From contig CAYOBW010000083.1 in assembly GCA_964402115.1 (NCBI GenBank), positions 1-25,808 of the forward strand: a stretch of 25,808 bases of DNA, given 5' to 3'. The position numbers and the translations under genes are program-made. The stretch is from CAYOBW01 sp964402115 (lineage in GTDB: Bacteria > Verrucomicrobiota > Kiritimatiellia > UBA8416 > CAYOBW01). This document shows, one piece after another, positions 1-6,969 of this stretch (position 1 is the first letter of the stretch; each line of letters opens with the position of its first letter). Under the pieces are notes generated by a model that saw only the letters and a program-made list of their open reading frames with translations, searched no databases and had not been told where the DNA came from.

Positions 1-203
1 AATGTAATCAAGACATCCGTATTGTGGGCAATGTTGGCCTCCGTCTTGTGCATGTAACCCGCGGGGATGAACAGACGTTCATCTTGTGATATTCTGAGGT
101 AACTATTCCACGTGTTGACCAGGTGGGGCCCATCAGGTCCCAGGGTGGCAATAGCGACCACTCCGTCCTTCTTCATGATTTCCTGCAGCTTCTCCGCGAT
201 CAT
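1..203 (-). CDS. Pyridoxamine 5'-phosphate oxidase-fold protein, N-terminal part
   Basis: The minus strand encodes about 67 codons starting MIAEKLQEIMKKDGVVAIAT, followed by LGPDGPHLVNTW, then PAGYMHKTEANI. A short helix, then 'GVVAIATxGPDGxPHLVNTW', is the usual N-terminus of the split-barrel FMN-binding proteins of the pyridoxamine-phosphate-oxidase superfamily. The C-terminus lies beyond the window edge. The ATG at 203-201 is supported by an excellent Shine-Dalgarno AGGAGG at 217-212, 8 nt upstream. The gene follows nifS by 41 nt on the same strand and could be the third gene of that transcript. Substrate and role cannot be told: family members include FMN-dependent oxidases, haem-degrading proteins and redox proteins of unknown function. 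Confidence 0.75.
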   Translation of the reverse strand, partial: MIAEKLQEIMKKDGVVAIATLGPDGPHLVNTWNSYLRISQDERLFIPAGYMHKTEANIAHNTDVLIT

Positions 204-244
204 CGTGCGTTCCTCCTGGAGACAATGGGGGTAAAGGCAGCGGT

Positions 245-1399
245 CTACGTCACGAACGGCGAGAGGGCGCGCAGGCGGTTGATGATCGGCGGGAGCTGCT
301 CCAGCGCGTAGTCAACCTCCTCCTCGGTGTTGTAGCGGCTCAGGCTGAACCGGGTCGAGCCGTGGGCCGCCGTGAAAGGCACGCCCATGGCGCGAATCAC
401 GTGGGAGGGCTCCAGAGAGCCGGAGGTGCACGCCGAACCCGAGGAGGCGGCAATCCCCACATCGCTCATGTGGTAGAGGATCGCCTCGCCTTCGACGAAC
501 CGGAAACTGATGTTGGTTGTGTTCGGCAGGCGGTTCACGCGATCGCCGTTGACCTGCGTGTCCGGGCAGCGTTCGAGAATGCCCGCCTCCAGCTTGTCAC
601 GCAGCCGCGCCACCCGCGTCTGCTCGTCCGGCAGATGCTGCGCCGCCAGCTCGCACGCCTTGCCCAAACCCACGATGCCCGGCACGTTCTCCGTCCCGCC
701 GCGGCGGCTGTTCTCCTGGTGCCCGCCAAGCATGAACGTGTTGAGCTTGGTGCCCTTGCGGATGTACAGCGCGCCCACGCCTTTCGGCGCGTGCAGCTTG
801 TGTCCCGACAGCGACAGCAAGTCCACGGGCAGCCGCTGCAGGTCGATGGCCACCTTGCCGACCGCCTGCACGGCGTCGGTGTGCAGAACGCCTCCCGCTT
901 CGCGCACCAGGGCCGCGATCTGCTCCAGGGGGAAAATCACACCGGTCTCGTTGTTCGCCCACATGACCGTGACCAGCACATTGCCGCCGTGCACGGCCCG
1001 CCGCACCTGTTCCAGATCCAACTGACCGGCGGCGTTGACCGACAGCTCGGTGACACCGAACCCCTGGTCCCTGAGGTGGCGGCAGGGCCCCAGCACGGCG
1101 GGATGCTCCACGCGGGAGGTGATGATTCGCAGCCGCGGCCCCCACGCTTCGGCGGTTCCGCGCACCGCCGTGTTGTCGCTCTCGGTGCCGCCGCTCGTGA
1201 AGAGCACTTCCGACGGGTCGCAGTGCAGCAGCGCGGCCACCTGCTCGCGAGCCCGCTCGACGTACCGCTTCACCTGTCCGCCGAAGTAATGCATGCTGGA
1301 GGGGTTGCCCCACAGGTCGCGCAGGAAGGGCAGCATCTCGTCAAGCACTTCAGGCGCCACGCACGACGTCGCGTTGTTGTCGAAGTAGACGTTGCGCAT
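245..1399 (-). CDS. nifS: Cysteine desulfurase, NifS type
   Basis: This PLP enzyme takes sulfur from cysteine, leaving alanine, and passes it as a persulfide to the NifU scaffold for Fe-S cluster assembly in the cytoplasm. The 384-residue length is normal for the family. Visible landmarks are the N-terminal YFDNNATS, H99 in VEHPAV, the PLP-binding lysine K201 in SGHKLHAPKG, and the active-site cysteine C324 in the mobile loop SSGSACTSGSLEPSHV, which is characteristic of NifS/IscS class I enzymes. The frame stays open upstream to 1501, but the ATG at 1399 is the right start: it aligns with the family N-terminus, has GGAGGAG just upstream, and shares its A with the TGA of nifU. No nitrogenase genes are nearby, so a housekeeping Fe-S role is inferred. 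Confidence 0.95.
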   Translation of the reverse strand: MRNVYFDNNATSCVAPEVLDEMLPFLRDLWGNPSSMHYFGGQVKRYVERAREQVAALLHCDPSEVLFTSGGTESDNTAVRGTAEAWGPRLRIITSRVEHPAVLGPCRHLRDQGFGVTELSVNAAGQLDLEQVRRAVHGGNVLVTVMWANNETGVIFPLEQIAALVREAGGVLHTDAVQAVGKVAIDLQRLPVDLLSLSGHKLHAPKGVGALYIRKGTKLNTFMLGGHQENSRRGGTENVPGIVGLGKACELAAQHLPDEQTRVARLRDKLEAGILERCPDTQVNGDRVNRLPNTTNISFRFVEGEAILYHMSDVGIAASSGSACTSGSLEPSHVIRAMGVPFTAAHGSTRFSLSRYNTEEEVDYALEQLPPIINRLRALSPFVT

Positions 1400-2244
1400 C
1401 ACCGCTCCTCCTCGACCACCAGGTCGTCCGCCACGAACTCGCGCAGTTTCGCTTCGACCACGTCCTTCATGGTGACCTGCGAAACGTGGCAGTGCGCGCA
1501 CATGCCGCGGAACGCGACGACCACGCGGCTGCCGATGACGTCTATCAGTTCGATGTCGCCCCCGTCGCGTTTCAACAGCGGACGGATTTCGCGGTCCATC
1601 GTCTCCTGGATCAGCTTCACTTTCTCGACAATGGTCAGCCGCCGCCGCGGGGGCGGCTCAACCGGCTTGGCACGCTCGATGTCCTGGCGCGTGCGCTGCA
1701 GGATCGCCTCCAGGTCGGGAATGCAGGCGCGGCAGCCGCCGCCGGCCTTGGAGTAGTTCGTGATCTGCTCCACCGTCGTCAGGGCGTTCTCGCTGATCAC
1801 CCGGACGATCTCCTCCTCGGTCACCCCGAAGCAGTTGCAGACCACCTTCCCCTCGAGCATCTTCTTGCCCGACTTGCCGTGGCGGTAGTTGGCGATGGCC
1901 GCCTCCAGGGCCTCCCGCCCCAGCACGGAACAGTGCATTTTCTGCTCGGGCAACCCGCCTAGAAACTCGGCGATTTCCTTGTTCGTCACCCGCTCGGCCT
2001 CGTCAAGGGTCAGGCCCTTGATCATCTCCGTCAGCGCCGACGAGGACGCGATCGCGCTCGCGCAGCCGAACGTCTGGAACCGGGCATCGGCGATCCGCTG
2101 CCCGTCGTCCAGTTTGAAGGTCAGCTTCAGCGCGTCACCGCAGGCCATGGAGCCCACGACGCCCACGCCATCAGCGTACGGAATCACGCCCACGTTGCGC
2201 GGATTGCGAAAGTGATCCAGCACCTTGTCCGTATAGTCCCACAT
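1399..2244 (-). CDS. nifU: Fe-S cluster scaffold NifU, three-domain form
   Basis: NifU builds transient Fe-S clusters with sulfur from NifS and hands them to apoproteins. All three domains of full-length NifU are visible in 281 residues. The first is an N-terminal IscU-like scaffold with C35 (ACGD), C61 (FGCASAIASSS) and C105 (KMHCSVLG). The second is a central Bfd-like [2Fe-2S] domain with four cysteines (C136, C138, C171, C174). The third is a C-terminal NifU domain (about 205-281) with RDGGDIEL and the C249-x-x-C252 motif in CAHCHVSQ. The ATG at 2244 has AGAGGGG about 7 nt upstream. The stop overlaps the nifS start by one base, so the two are very probably translationally coupled. The three-domain form is typical of nitrogen fixers but is also the general Fe-S scaffold in several phyla without nitrogenase. 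Confidence 0.95.
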   Translation of the reverse strand: MWDYTDKVLDHFRNPRNVGVIPYADGVGVVGSMACGDALKLTFKLDDGQRIADARFQTFGCASAIASSSALTEMIKGLTLDEAERVTNKEIAEFLGGLPEQKMHCSVLGREALEAAIANYRHGKSGKKMLEGKVVCNCFGVTEEEIVRVISENALTTVEQITNYSKAGGGCRACIPDLEAILQRTRQDIERAKPVEPPPRRRLTIVEKVKLIQETMDREIRPLLKRDGGDIELIDVIGSRVVVAFRGMCAHCHVSQVTMKDVVEAKLREFVADDLVVEEER

Positions 2245-2601
2245 GGTATGCCCCTCTTCTGAAAGACAAGCAAGGGTGCGATTTCACTGCGCTGCATCGC
2301 ACCGAGAATCCAGAATTCAGGAGTCAGCATCAAGCTGACTTCTCTCCTGCAAACACCCCAGACGGGTTATGCAGGAGCCTCACCTAGCAACCAAGCAGCT
2401 TGCGCGCCAACTCCAGCCGAAGAACGCAGGCTTACACGCAACACATTGACGAGAAGTTGCTTGCAACATTGCACACTGGTCACCCCGGCGTGCGCATGTG
2501 TCTCGCCATGTCGCGGCACACGCAACCGCCACGGTGCCTGGCCAGACACCGGGCCCACGCCTTGCTGACCATGACCGCGGTCCGGCCAGCCGGAAAAGCC
2601 C
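2245..2601. other. Intergenic region rich in inverted repeats, upstream of nifU
   Basis: There is no convincing gene in these 357 nt. Four palindromic elements are visible: 2275-2282/2296-2303 (perfect 8-bp arms), 2322-2328/2334-2340 (7-bp arms, 5-nt loop), 2344-2351/2370-2377 (8-bp arms) and GTTGC-TT-GCAAC at 2456-2467. The stretch GAATCCAGAATTCAGGAGTC near 2306-2325 resembles dispersed intergenic motifs seen in environmental genomes. A weak sigma-70-like promoter toward nifU can be proposed on the minus strand (TTGGTT at 2394-2389, 17-nt spacer, CATAAC at 2371-2366). The region probably separates the upstream pair of genes from nifU-nifS and may hold the control site of the latter. Confidence 0.5.
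2275..2377. repeat. Cluster of three hairpin-forming inverted repeats
   Basis: Three separate perfect inverted repeats are packed into 103 nt immediately upstream of nifU: GGTGCGAT/ATCGCACC (13-nt loop), AGTCAGC/GCTGACT (5-nt loop) and CTCCTGCA/TGCAGGAG (18-nt loop). None is followed by a T-tract in the minus-strand direction, so they do not look like standard intrinsic terminators. The one nearest nifU ends about 30 nt before the start codon and could be a repressor operator or a leader structure. The function is unknown. Confidence 0.5.
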
Positions 2602-3360
2602 CTACGGCGTGGCGGGCGCCGGCGCAGCGCCGCCGCCGGCGCCCGGAGGCTGCATGCCGCCGAACATGCCGGAGAGCAGGCTCATCATGTTGCGCGGACG
2701 CTTCTTGTATTCTTCCATTTGCTCGGGAGTCAGGATCTTGGCCACTTCCTCGTCGTTCTTGACCCGCAGCTCCTCGGTCGCCGTGCGCATGGCTTCGAAA
2801 TTGAAACCTCCCATGCCGCCCATCTCTTCGATCTTCTTGCGGACCGCCTCACGCTGGTCGATTTCGAGCTTCTTCATGGATTCCGACTGCTCGGCACTGA
2901 GCTTCAGCTCCTCGGCCAGGCGCTGGGTGCGCTTCTCTTCCCACTGCTTCCGCTGATCCTCCATCTTGGTCTGCCACTGCTTCCGCTGCTCTTCGCGCTC
3001 CGAATTCTTGCGCTCGTCGTAGGAGGCAACGCCTTCGCGAATCGCCTGCTGGAAGATGGCGTTGATATCAGCCTGGCTACCGACGCGCCGGTCGAGCTGG
3101 GCCGCGACCTCATTCGAAACCACGCCGTTCACGCTGGCCGCGACGGCCTGCAGCAGGGCCTGCGTGGCGATCACGGGGAGCACCGGGGCCTTTACGACGG
3201 TGACGTCGGGCGTCAGCGGGGTTGTCCGCAGTTTCGCGTTCGCCTGTTCCAGCTGCGCCACGCGCGCCTCCAGCACCGCCACGCGGTCCGCCCCGCCGCG
3301 TCGGCATCCACAACAACTCACGCCCACCACCGCGACCGCCACCATCATCCACGTACGCAT
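2602..3360 (-). CDS. Spy/CpxP-like coiled-coil envelope protein, possible lipoprotein
   Basis: The protein has 252 residues. It opens with a short basic N-terminus and a hydrophobic stretch (MRTWMMVAVAVVGVSCCGC), probably an export signal. The cysteines could be lipidated, but the lipobox is not canonical. A coiled coil follows (VAVLEARVAQLEQANAKLR), then a long charged helical region (REEQRKQWQTKMEDQRKQ), then LKLSAEQSESMKKL and ILTPEQMEEYKKR, which recall the LTxxQ helices of the Spy/CpxP/heavy-metal-resistance family. The tail is rich in Gly, Pro and Ala. The ATG at 3360 is preferred over an in-frame start at 3390 because GGGGAGG lies 5 nt before it and the signal then begins at residue 1. 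The gene follows the methyltransferase by 41 nt. Its layout resembles the protein at 16951-17703. The role is unknown; a periplasmic chaperone or sensor is a guess. Confidence 0.75.
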   Translation of the reverse strand: MRTWMMVAVAVVGVSCCGCRRGGADRVAVLEARVAQLEQANAKLRTTPLTPDVTVVKAPVLPVIATQALLQAVAASVNGVVSNEVAAQLDRRVGSQADINAIFQQAIREGVASYDERKNSEREEQRKQWQTKMEDQRKQWEEKRTQRLAEELKLSAEQSESMKKLEIDQREAVRKKIEEMGGMGGFNFEAMRTATEELRVKNDEEVAKILTPEQMEEYKKRPRNMMSLLSGMFGGMQPPGAGGGAAPAPATP

Positions 3361-3401
3361 CTTAACCTCCCCCTGTTTGCTGTTGCCCATAGCACAGCCG
3401 C

Positions 3402-4655
3402 CTATCCCCTGTCCAGCAAGGGATCGAGCGCGTGGCGCTCCACCCCGAATGCCTGCTTGAACGCCAACACCCGCCCGCGCGCAGCCACGTCAGTGAACGC
3501 CGGCGCGCGGCGCACGCCGGCAATCAGCAAATTCTTCGGCGTATGCTCGGACGGCACGAACTCCAGCACCTTCGTGTCGTAACCGGCCCACTCCAGAAAC
3601 AGGGCGCGCAGCCCGTCGGTAGCCCACTCCGCCAGGCGTTCGCGCATGATCCCGTGGCGGATCACGGCGGCGAGCGGCGCCTGGACGGCCAGCTGCGGTC
3701 GCACCTCCTTGTGGCAACACGGCGCAACGGCGATAACCCCCGCCCCCAGTGCGATGCCGCGCAAGATGGCGTCATCCGTGGCCGTATTGCACGCGTGCAG
3801 CGCCACGAGCCCATCGAGCGGCGGCAGGTCGACCGTAGCAATGGCGCCCTCCACGAACTCGAGGCCCTCCGCGCCAATCGCCCGGGCCGCCGCCGCGGCA
3901 CCCGCGGCCAGTTCCGGGCGGCCCTCGACGCCGATCACGCGCACACGCCGCCCCCAGGCGCGACACAGCAGGTGCCACAGTCCGAACGTGAGATACCCCT
4001 TGCCGCACCCCATGTCCGCCACGGTCAGCAGGCCCGCCTCCTCCTCCGCGGCCCCGCCCCCGGCCGTCCGGCCCCACCCGGCTTCGGCGCCCAGGTGCGC
4101 CAGCAGTTCCACGCTGCGGCGCACCTGCCGGTACTTGTCGGCGCGGGACGGAAAGACGCGCCCGGCCCCATCGACAAGTCCCAGCGCCTGCAGCCAGTCG
4201 CGCGCCGCCGGCCCCAGCAGGTCCACCCGTTCGCGATCGTGCCCCCGGGCCGGCGTCGCCGTGACCGCGGGCCGGTGGCCGACCAACCGCGCGCCACCCG
4301 CCGCGGGCACATGCAGCTGCCAGTCACGCAGCGTGGTGCCGAGGAGCGCGTTCCCGTAAACGGTCCCCACGACAGCCCGCAGCCACTCCGCCGCCGCCTC
4401 GCACGTCTCGTTCCGGGTCACGTCGCGCGCAGGTTCGTGCTCCGTCAGCGAGAGCTGCGGCTCGCCGTCCAGGTACACGAGCCGGGCGGTGATGCGCTGC
4501 GGCCAGGCGCCACCTCCGGGTCGCGCACCGCGCGCCGCCCCCGGCCGCGGCGCCGAGAGCACCAGCCGCACGAAGGTATCCGCAGTCCAGCTTTCGAGGC
4601 AGTGCGCGATGAACGCCCCGACGAATCGGTCCTGATCCTGTAAGCCCGCTCCCAT
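3402..4655 (-). CDS. SAM-dependent methyltransferase, Methyltransf_32-like
   Basis: This is a 417-residue protein with a class I methyltransferase fold in its second half. DKYRQVRRSVELL (173-185) leads into motif I, VADMGCGKGYLTFGL (212-226), followed by the acidic ribose-binding strand VIGVEG (240-245), VALHACNTATDDAI (284-297) and VAPCCHKEVRP (310-320). The LHACxxATDxA and PCCHKE signatures match the Methyltransf_32 group, whose eukaryotic members include tRNA- and METTL25-type enzymes. The first 170 residues are less conserved and may bind substrate. No strong Shine-Dalgarno precedes the ATG at 4655, so the exact start is uncertain. The substrate is unknown; RNA or protein is more likely than a small molecule, by analogy. 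It is divergent from the nadE cluster and upstream of the Spy-like protein. Confidence 0.8.
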   Translation of the reverse strand: MGAGLQDQDRFVGAFIAHCLESWTADTFVRLVLSAPRPGAARGARPGGGAWPQRITARLVYLDGEPQLSLTEHEPARDVTRNETCEAAAEWLRAVVGTVYGNALLGTTLRDWQLHVPAAGGARLVGHRPAVTATPARGHDRERVDLLGPAARDWLQALGLVDGAGRVFPSRADKYRQVRRSVELLAHLGAEAGWGRTAGGGAAEEEAGLLTVADMGCGKGYLTFGLWHLLCRAWGRRVRVIGVEGRPELAAGAAAAARAIGAEGLEFVEGAIATVDLPPLDGLVALHACNTATDDAILRGIALGAGVIAVAPCCHKEVRPQLAVQAPLAAVIRHGIMRERLAEWATDGLRALFLEWAGYDTKVLEFVPSEHTPKNLLIAGVRRAPAFTDVAARGRVLAFKQAFGVERHALDPLLDRG

Positions 4656-4706
4656 TCAGGCACTTTAGCCGAATCCCACGTACCGAAGCAAGCTGTCCTC
4701 GTGACG

Positions 4707-4717
4707 GGCTGACAGCC
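4707..4717. promoter_or_regulatory. Small perfect palindrome, possible operator
   Basis: GGCTG-A-CAGCC is a perfect 11-bp palindrome in the 109-nt divergent intergenic region. It lies 12 nt upstream of the -35 box of the rightward promoter and 51 nt upstream of the methyltransferase start. A short palindrome here could be a regulator site, but one of this length can occur by chance in such DNA. Confidence 0.25.
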
Positions 4718-4729
4718 TGACTTTCCCCG

Positions 4730-4758
4730 TTGTCACTTCCCGGTGGTGTGCCTATAGT
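4730..4758 (+). promoter_or_regulatory. Sigma-70-type promoter
   Basis: TTGTCA at 4730-4735 (5 of 6 matches to TTGACA) and TATAGT at 4753-4758 (5 of 6 to TATAAT) are separated by exactly 17 nt. This is the best promoter match noticed in the window. Transcription would begin about 7 nt after the -10 box, at or next to the A of the ATG at 4765. The message for the 72-codon gene would then have no leader. The same transcript would carry nadE. Confidence 0.7.
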
Positions 4759-4764
4759 AGCCGC

Positions 4765-4983
4765 ATGCAGAACGACTTCGTGTTGTTGGCGGTGGCCCTC
4801 GCGGCGGTGGTGGGCTTCTACATCGTGCTGCGCCGCTTCTTCCAGCGTTTGCGGAGCATCGAAACCGCGCGCTGGGGCGCCAAGGCGGGCCTGAGCCGTC
4901 TGGACAAGTGGTTTCTGAACAGGCAAATGCGTGCCACCGTCGAGCCGGCGGCGGCGCCCGCCCCCAAGGCTCGTCAACCCTAG
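4765..4983 (+). CDS. Small single-pass membrane protein of unknown function
   Basis: This 72-residue protein begins MQNDF, followed by one clear transmembrane helix (about residues 6-22, VLLAVALAAVVGFYIVL), a basic stretch RRFFQRLRS that should stay in the cytoplasm, an amphipathic region and a Pro/Ala-rich tail. The ATG is the only usable methionine start and is not preceded by a Shine-Dalgarno sequence; the -10 box of a good promoter ends only 6 nt upstream. It is 21 nt ahead of nadE and probably co-transcribed with it. The family was not recognised. The single helix with positive-inside residues and the codon pattern support a real gene. Confidence 0.65.
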   Translation: MQNDFVLLAVALAAVVGFYIVLRRFFQRLRSIETARWGAKAGLSRLDKWFLNRQMRATVEPAAAPAPKARQP

Positions 4984-5004
4984 CCGGCCCCGACAGGTTC
5001 AGCC

Positions 5005-6912
5005 ATGCCAACGGAGAGCGTGCGGACAGCGGTCGTGCAGATGGAGGTGCTCCCCGGCCGCCCCGTGGACAACGCGGCGCGCATGCTCCGCGACCTGGAG
5101 GCGGCACGCGCACAGGGCGCCACGCTGGTCGTCTTCCCCGAAATGGCGATTCCCGGCTACCTCATCGCCGACGAGTGGGAGCACGAGTCGTTTCTCCGCG
5201 AATGCGAAACGTGTGCGGAGGAGGTCCGGCAGGCGTCGGCGAACCTCACCGTCGTTTTCGGATCCGTGGGCGTGGACTGGACCCGCCGCAACGAGGACGG
5301 CCGCGTCCGCAAGTACAACGCCGCGTTCGTGGCACATCACGGCCGCTTCCTCGGACCGCTCAACAGCCTCTACCCCTTCGTCATCAAGACCCTGCTCCCG
5401 AACTACCGCGAGTTCGACGACAGCCGCCACTTCTACGACCTGCGCAAGCTCGCGCTCGAAATGGGCATGCCGGTCAGCGAGCTCGTCACGCCTGTCGTGG
5501 CCGACGAACTCGCGCTGGGCATCGTGCTCTGCGAGGACGCCTGGAACTTGGACTACAGCCTGTCGCCGCTCGACCTGCTGGCCCAGCACCACCCCGCCGA
5601 TCTCTACATCAACATCAGCGCCTCGCCGTTCACGCTCAACAAGAACCAGAAGCGCCACCGCGTCTTCTCCGTCCACGCCGCGCGCCTGCGCCGCCCCCTC
5701 GTCTACTGCAACCACACCGGCATCCAGAACAACGGGAAGACGGTGTACACGTTCGACGGATCCTCCTGCATTTACGACAGCCACGGGCACCACGTGCCTT
5801 GCGGGAGCGCCTTCGCCGACGCCGTGACCGTCCAAGACATCCCGCTCGCCCCGTCCGCCTGTTTCGGCACGCCGATCGACCTGCAGGGCGACGGCATCGC
5901 CCAACTGTGCGCGGCCCTGCTCTACGGCACCCGCCGGTTCCTGGATCTCTGCGGCGTACAGCGCGTGGCCGTGGGCCTCTCCGGCGGCATCGACTCCGCC
6001 GTCGTGGCCGCGCTCTACAGCCGGCTCCTGCCGCCGGAGCGCCTGCTGGCGGTGAATCTCCCCAGCCGGTTCAATTCGCGCACAACGCGCGACCTGGCGC
6101 GGACGCTGGCGGGCAACCTGGGCTGCCTTTTCGCCGAGATCCCCATCGAAACCAGCGTCGGCCACACGATCGGGCAACTCGACGGCCTGGCCCTGGCCAC
6201 CGCCGACGGGCAGCACGCGCAGCGCCTGGCGCTCTCCGGGCTCGTCCGCGAGAACATCCAGGCCCGCGACCGCGGCGCCCGGCTGCTCGCGGCGCTGGCG
6301 GCGGCCTTCGGCGGCGTGTTCACCTGCAACGCCAACAAGTCCGAACTGACCGTGGGCTACACGACGCTCTACGGGGACCTGGGGGGCTACCTGGCCAGCA
6401 TTGGTGACCTGTGGAAACAGGAGGTCTACGCGCTGGCGCGCCACCTGAATGCGCAGGTCTTCGGGCGCGAGGTCATCCCCGCCGGTAGCCTCACGGTCAC
6501 CCCTTCGGCCGAGTTGAGCAGCGACCAGAACGTCGACGCCGGTCAGGGCGATCCGCTCTGCTACCCGTACCACGACTGCCTGTTCGGCAGCTGGGTCGAG
6601 GAGTGGAACCGGACCTCGCCCGAGGAGATCCTCGCCGCCTACGCGGACGGCCGCCTCGAGGAGCGCATCGGCTATCGCGGCACGATCGCGGAGCTCTTCC
6701 CCACGCCGGCGGCGTTCATCGCGGACCTCGAGCGGTGGTGGAATCTCTACACGGGCATGGGGGTGGCGAAACGCATCCAGGCCCCGCCCGTCCTGGCGGT
6801 GAAGCGGCGCGCTTTCGGTTTCGATCACCGCGAGTCTCAGCTTGGCCCTCGCTATACGCGCGCCTACGCCGCGCTCAAGGCCGGCCTGCTGCAGAGCAGT
6901 CCGGGCCCTTGA
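5005..6912 (+). CDS. nadE: Glutamine-dependent NAD+ synthetase
   Basis: This enzyme catalyses the last step of NAD synthesis, amidating deaminated NAD with ammonia released from glutamine. The N-terminal nitrilase-type glutaminase domain (about 1-290) shows the Glu-Lys-Cys triad: E46 in VVFPEMAIPGY, K128 in IKTLLPNYREF and C176 in IVLCEDAW. The C-terminal synthetase domain begins near 300 and has the ATP-binding PP-loop SGGIDS at 326-331, then CNANKSELTVGYTTLYGDL and the substrate region TPSAELSSDQ. The 635-residue length fits the two-domain class, which can use glutamine directly instead of free ammonia. Only a weak ribosome-binding sequence precedes the ATG at 5005. The upstream membrane mini-gene and this gene appear to share a promoter at 4730-4758. 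Confidence 0.95.
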   Translation: MPTESVRTAVVQMEVLPGRPVDNAARMLRDLEAARAQGATLVVFPEMAIPGYLIADEWEHESFLRECETCAEEVRQASANLTVVFGSVGVDWTRRNEDGRVRKYNAAFVAHHGRFLGPLNSLYPFVIKTLLPNYREFDDSRHFYDLRKLALEMGMPVSELVTPVVADELALGIVLCEDAWNLDYSLSPLDLLAQHHPADLYINISASPFTLNKNQKRHRVFSVHAARLRRPLVYCNHTGIQNNGKTVYTFDGSSCIYDSHGHHVPCGSAFADAVTVQDIPLAPSACFGTPIDLQGDGIAQLCAALLYGTRRFLDLCGVQRVAVGLSGGIDSAVVAALYSRLLPPERLLAVNLPSRFNSRTTRDLARTLAGNLGCLFAEIPIETSVGHTIGQLDGLALATADGQHAQRLALSGLVRENIQARDRGARLLAALAAAFGGVFTCNANKSELTVGYTTLYGDLGGYLASIGDLWKQEVYALARHLNAQVFGREVIPAGSLTVTPSAELSSDQNVDAGQGDPLCYPYHDCLFGSWVEEWNRTSPEEILAAYADGRLEERIGYRGTIAELFPTPAAFIADLERWWNLYTGMGVAKRIQAPPVLAVKRRAFGFDHRESQLGPRYTRAYAALKAGLLQSSPGP

Positions 6913-6969
6913 ATGGCCCGCGCAAACAGCTTTCACGCCGGCAGCCGGTGAGTTTACGGACGGTAGCGC

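Noticed and set aside
245..2244. Nitrogen-fixation island
   Set aside because: nifU and nifS are present, but there are no nifHDK, nifB or other nif genes, so a general Fe-S assembly role is more likely.
2400..2956. Plus-strand frames between nifU and the Spy-like gene
   Set aside because: They overlap the minus-strand Spy-like gene or run through the inverted-repeat region. No ribosome-binding site and no protein-like features were seen.
4999..6936. 645-codon open frame on the minus strand opposite nadE
   Set aside because: The sense strand has a complete NAD synthetase with both catalytic centres; the antisense product has no recognisable domain.
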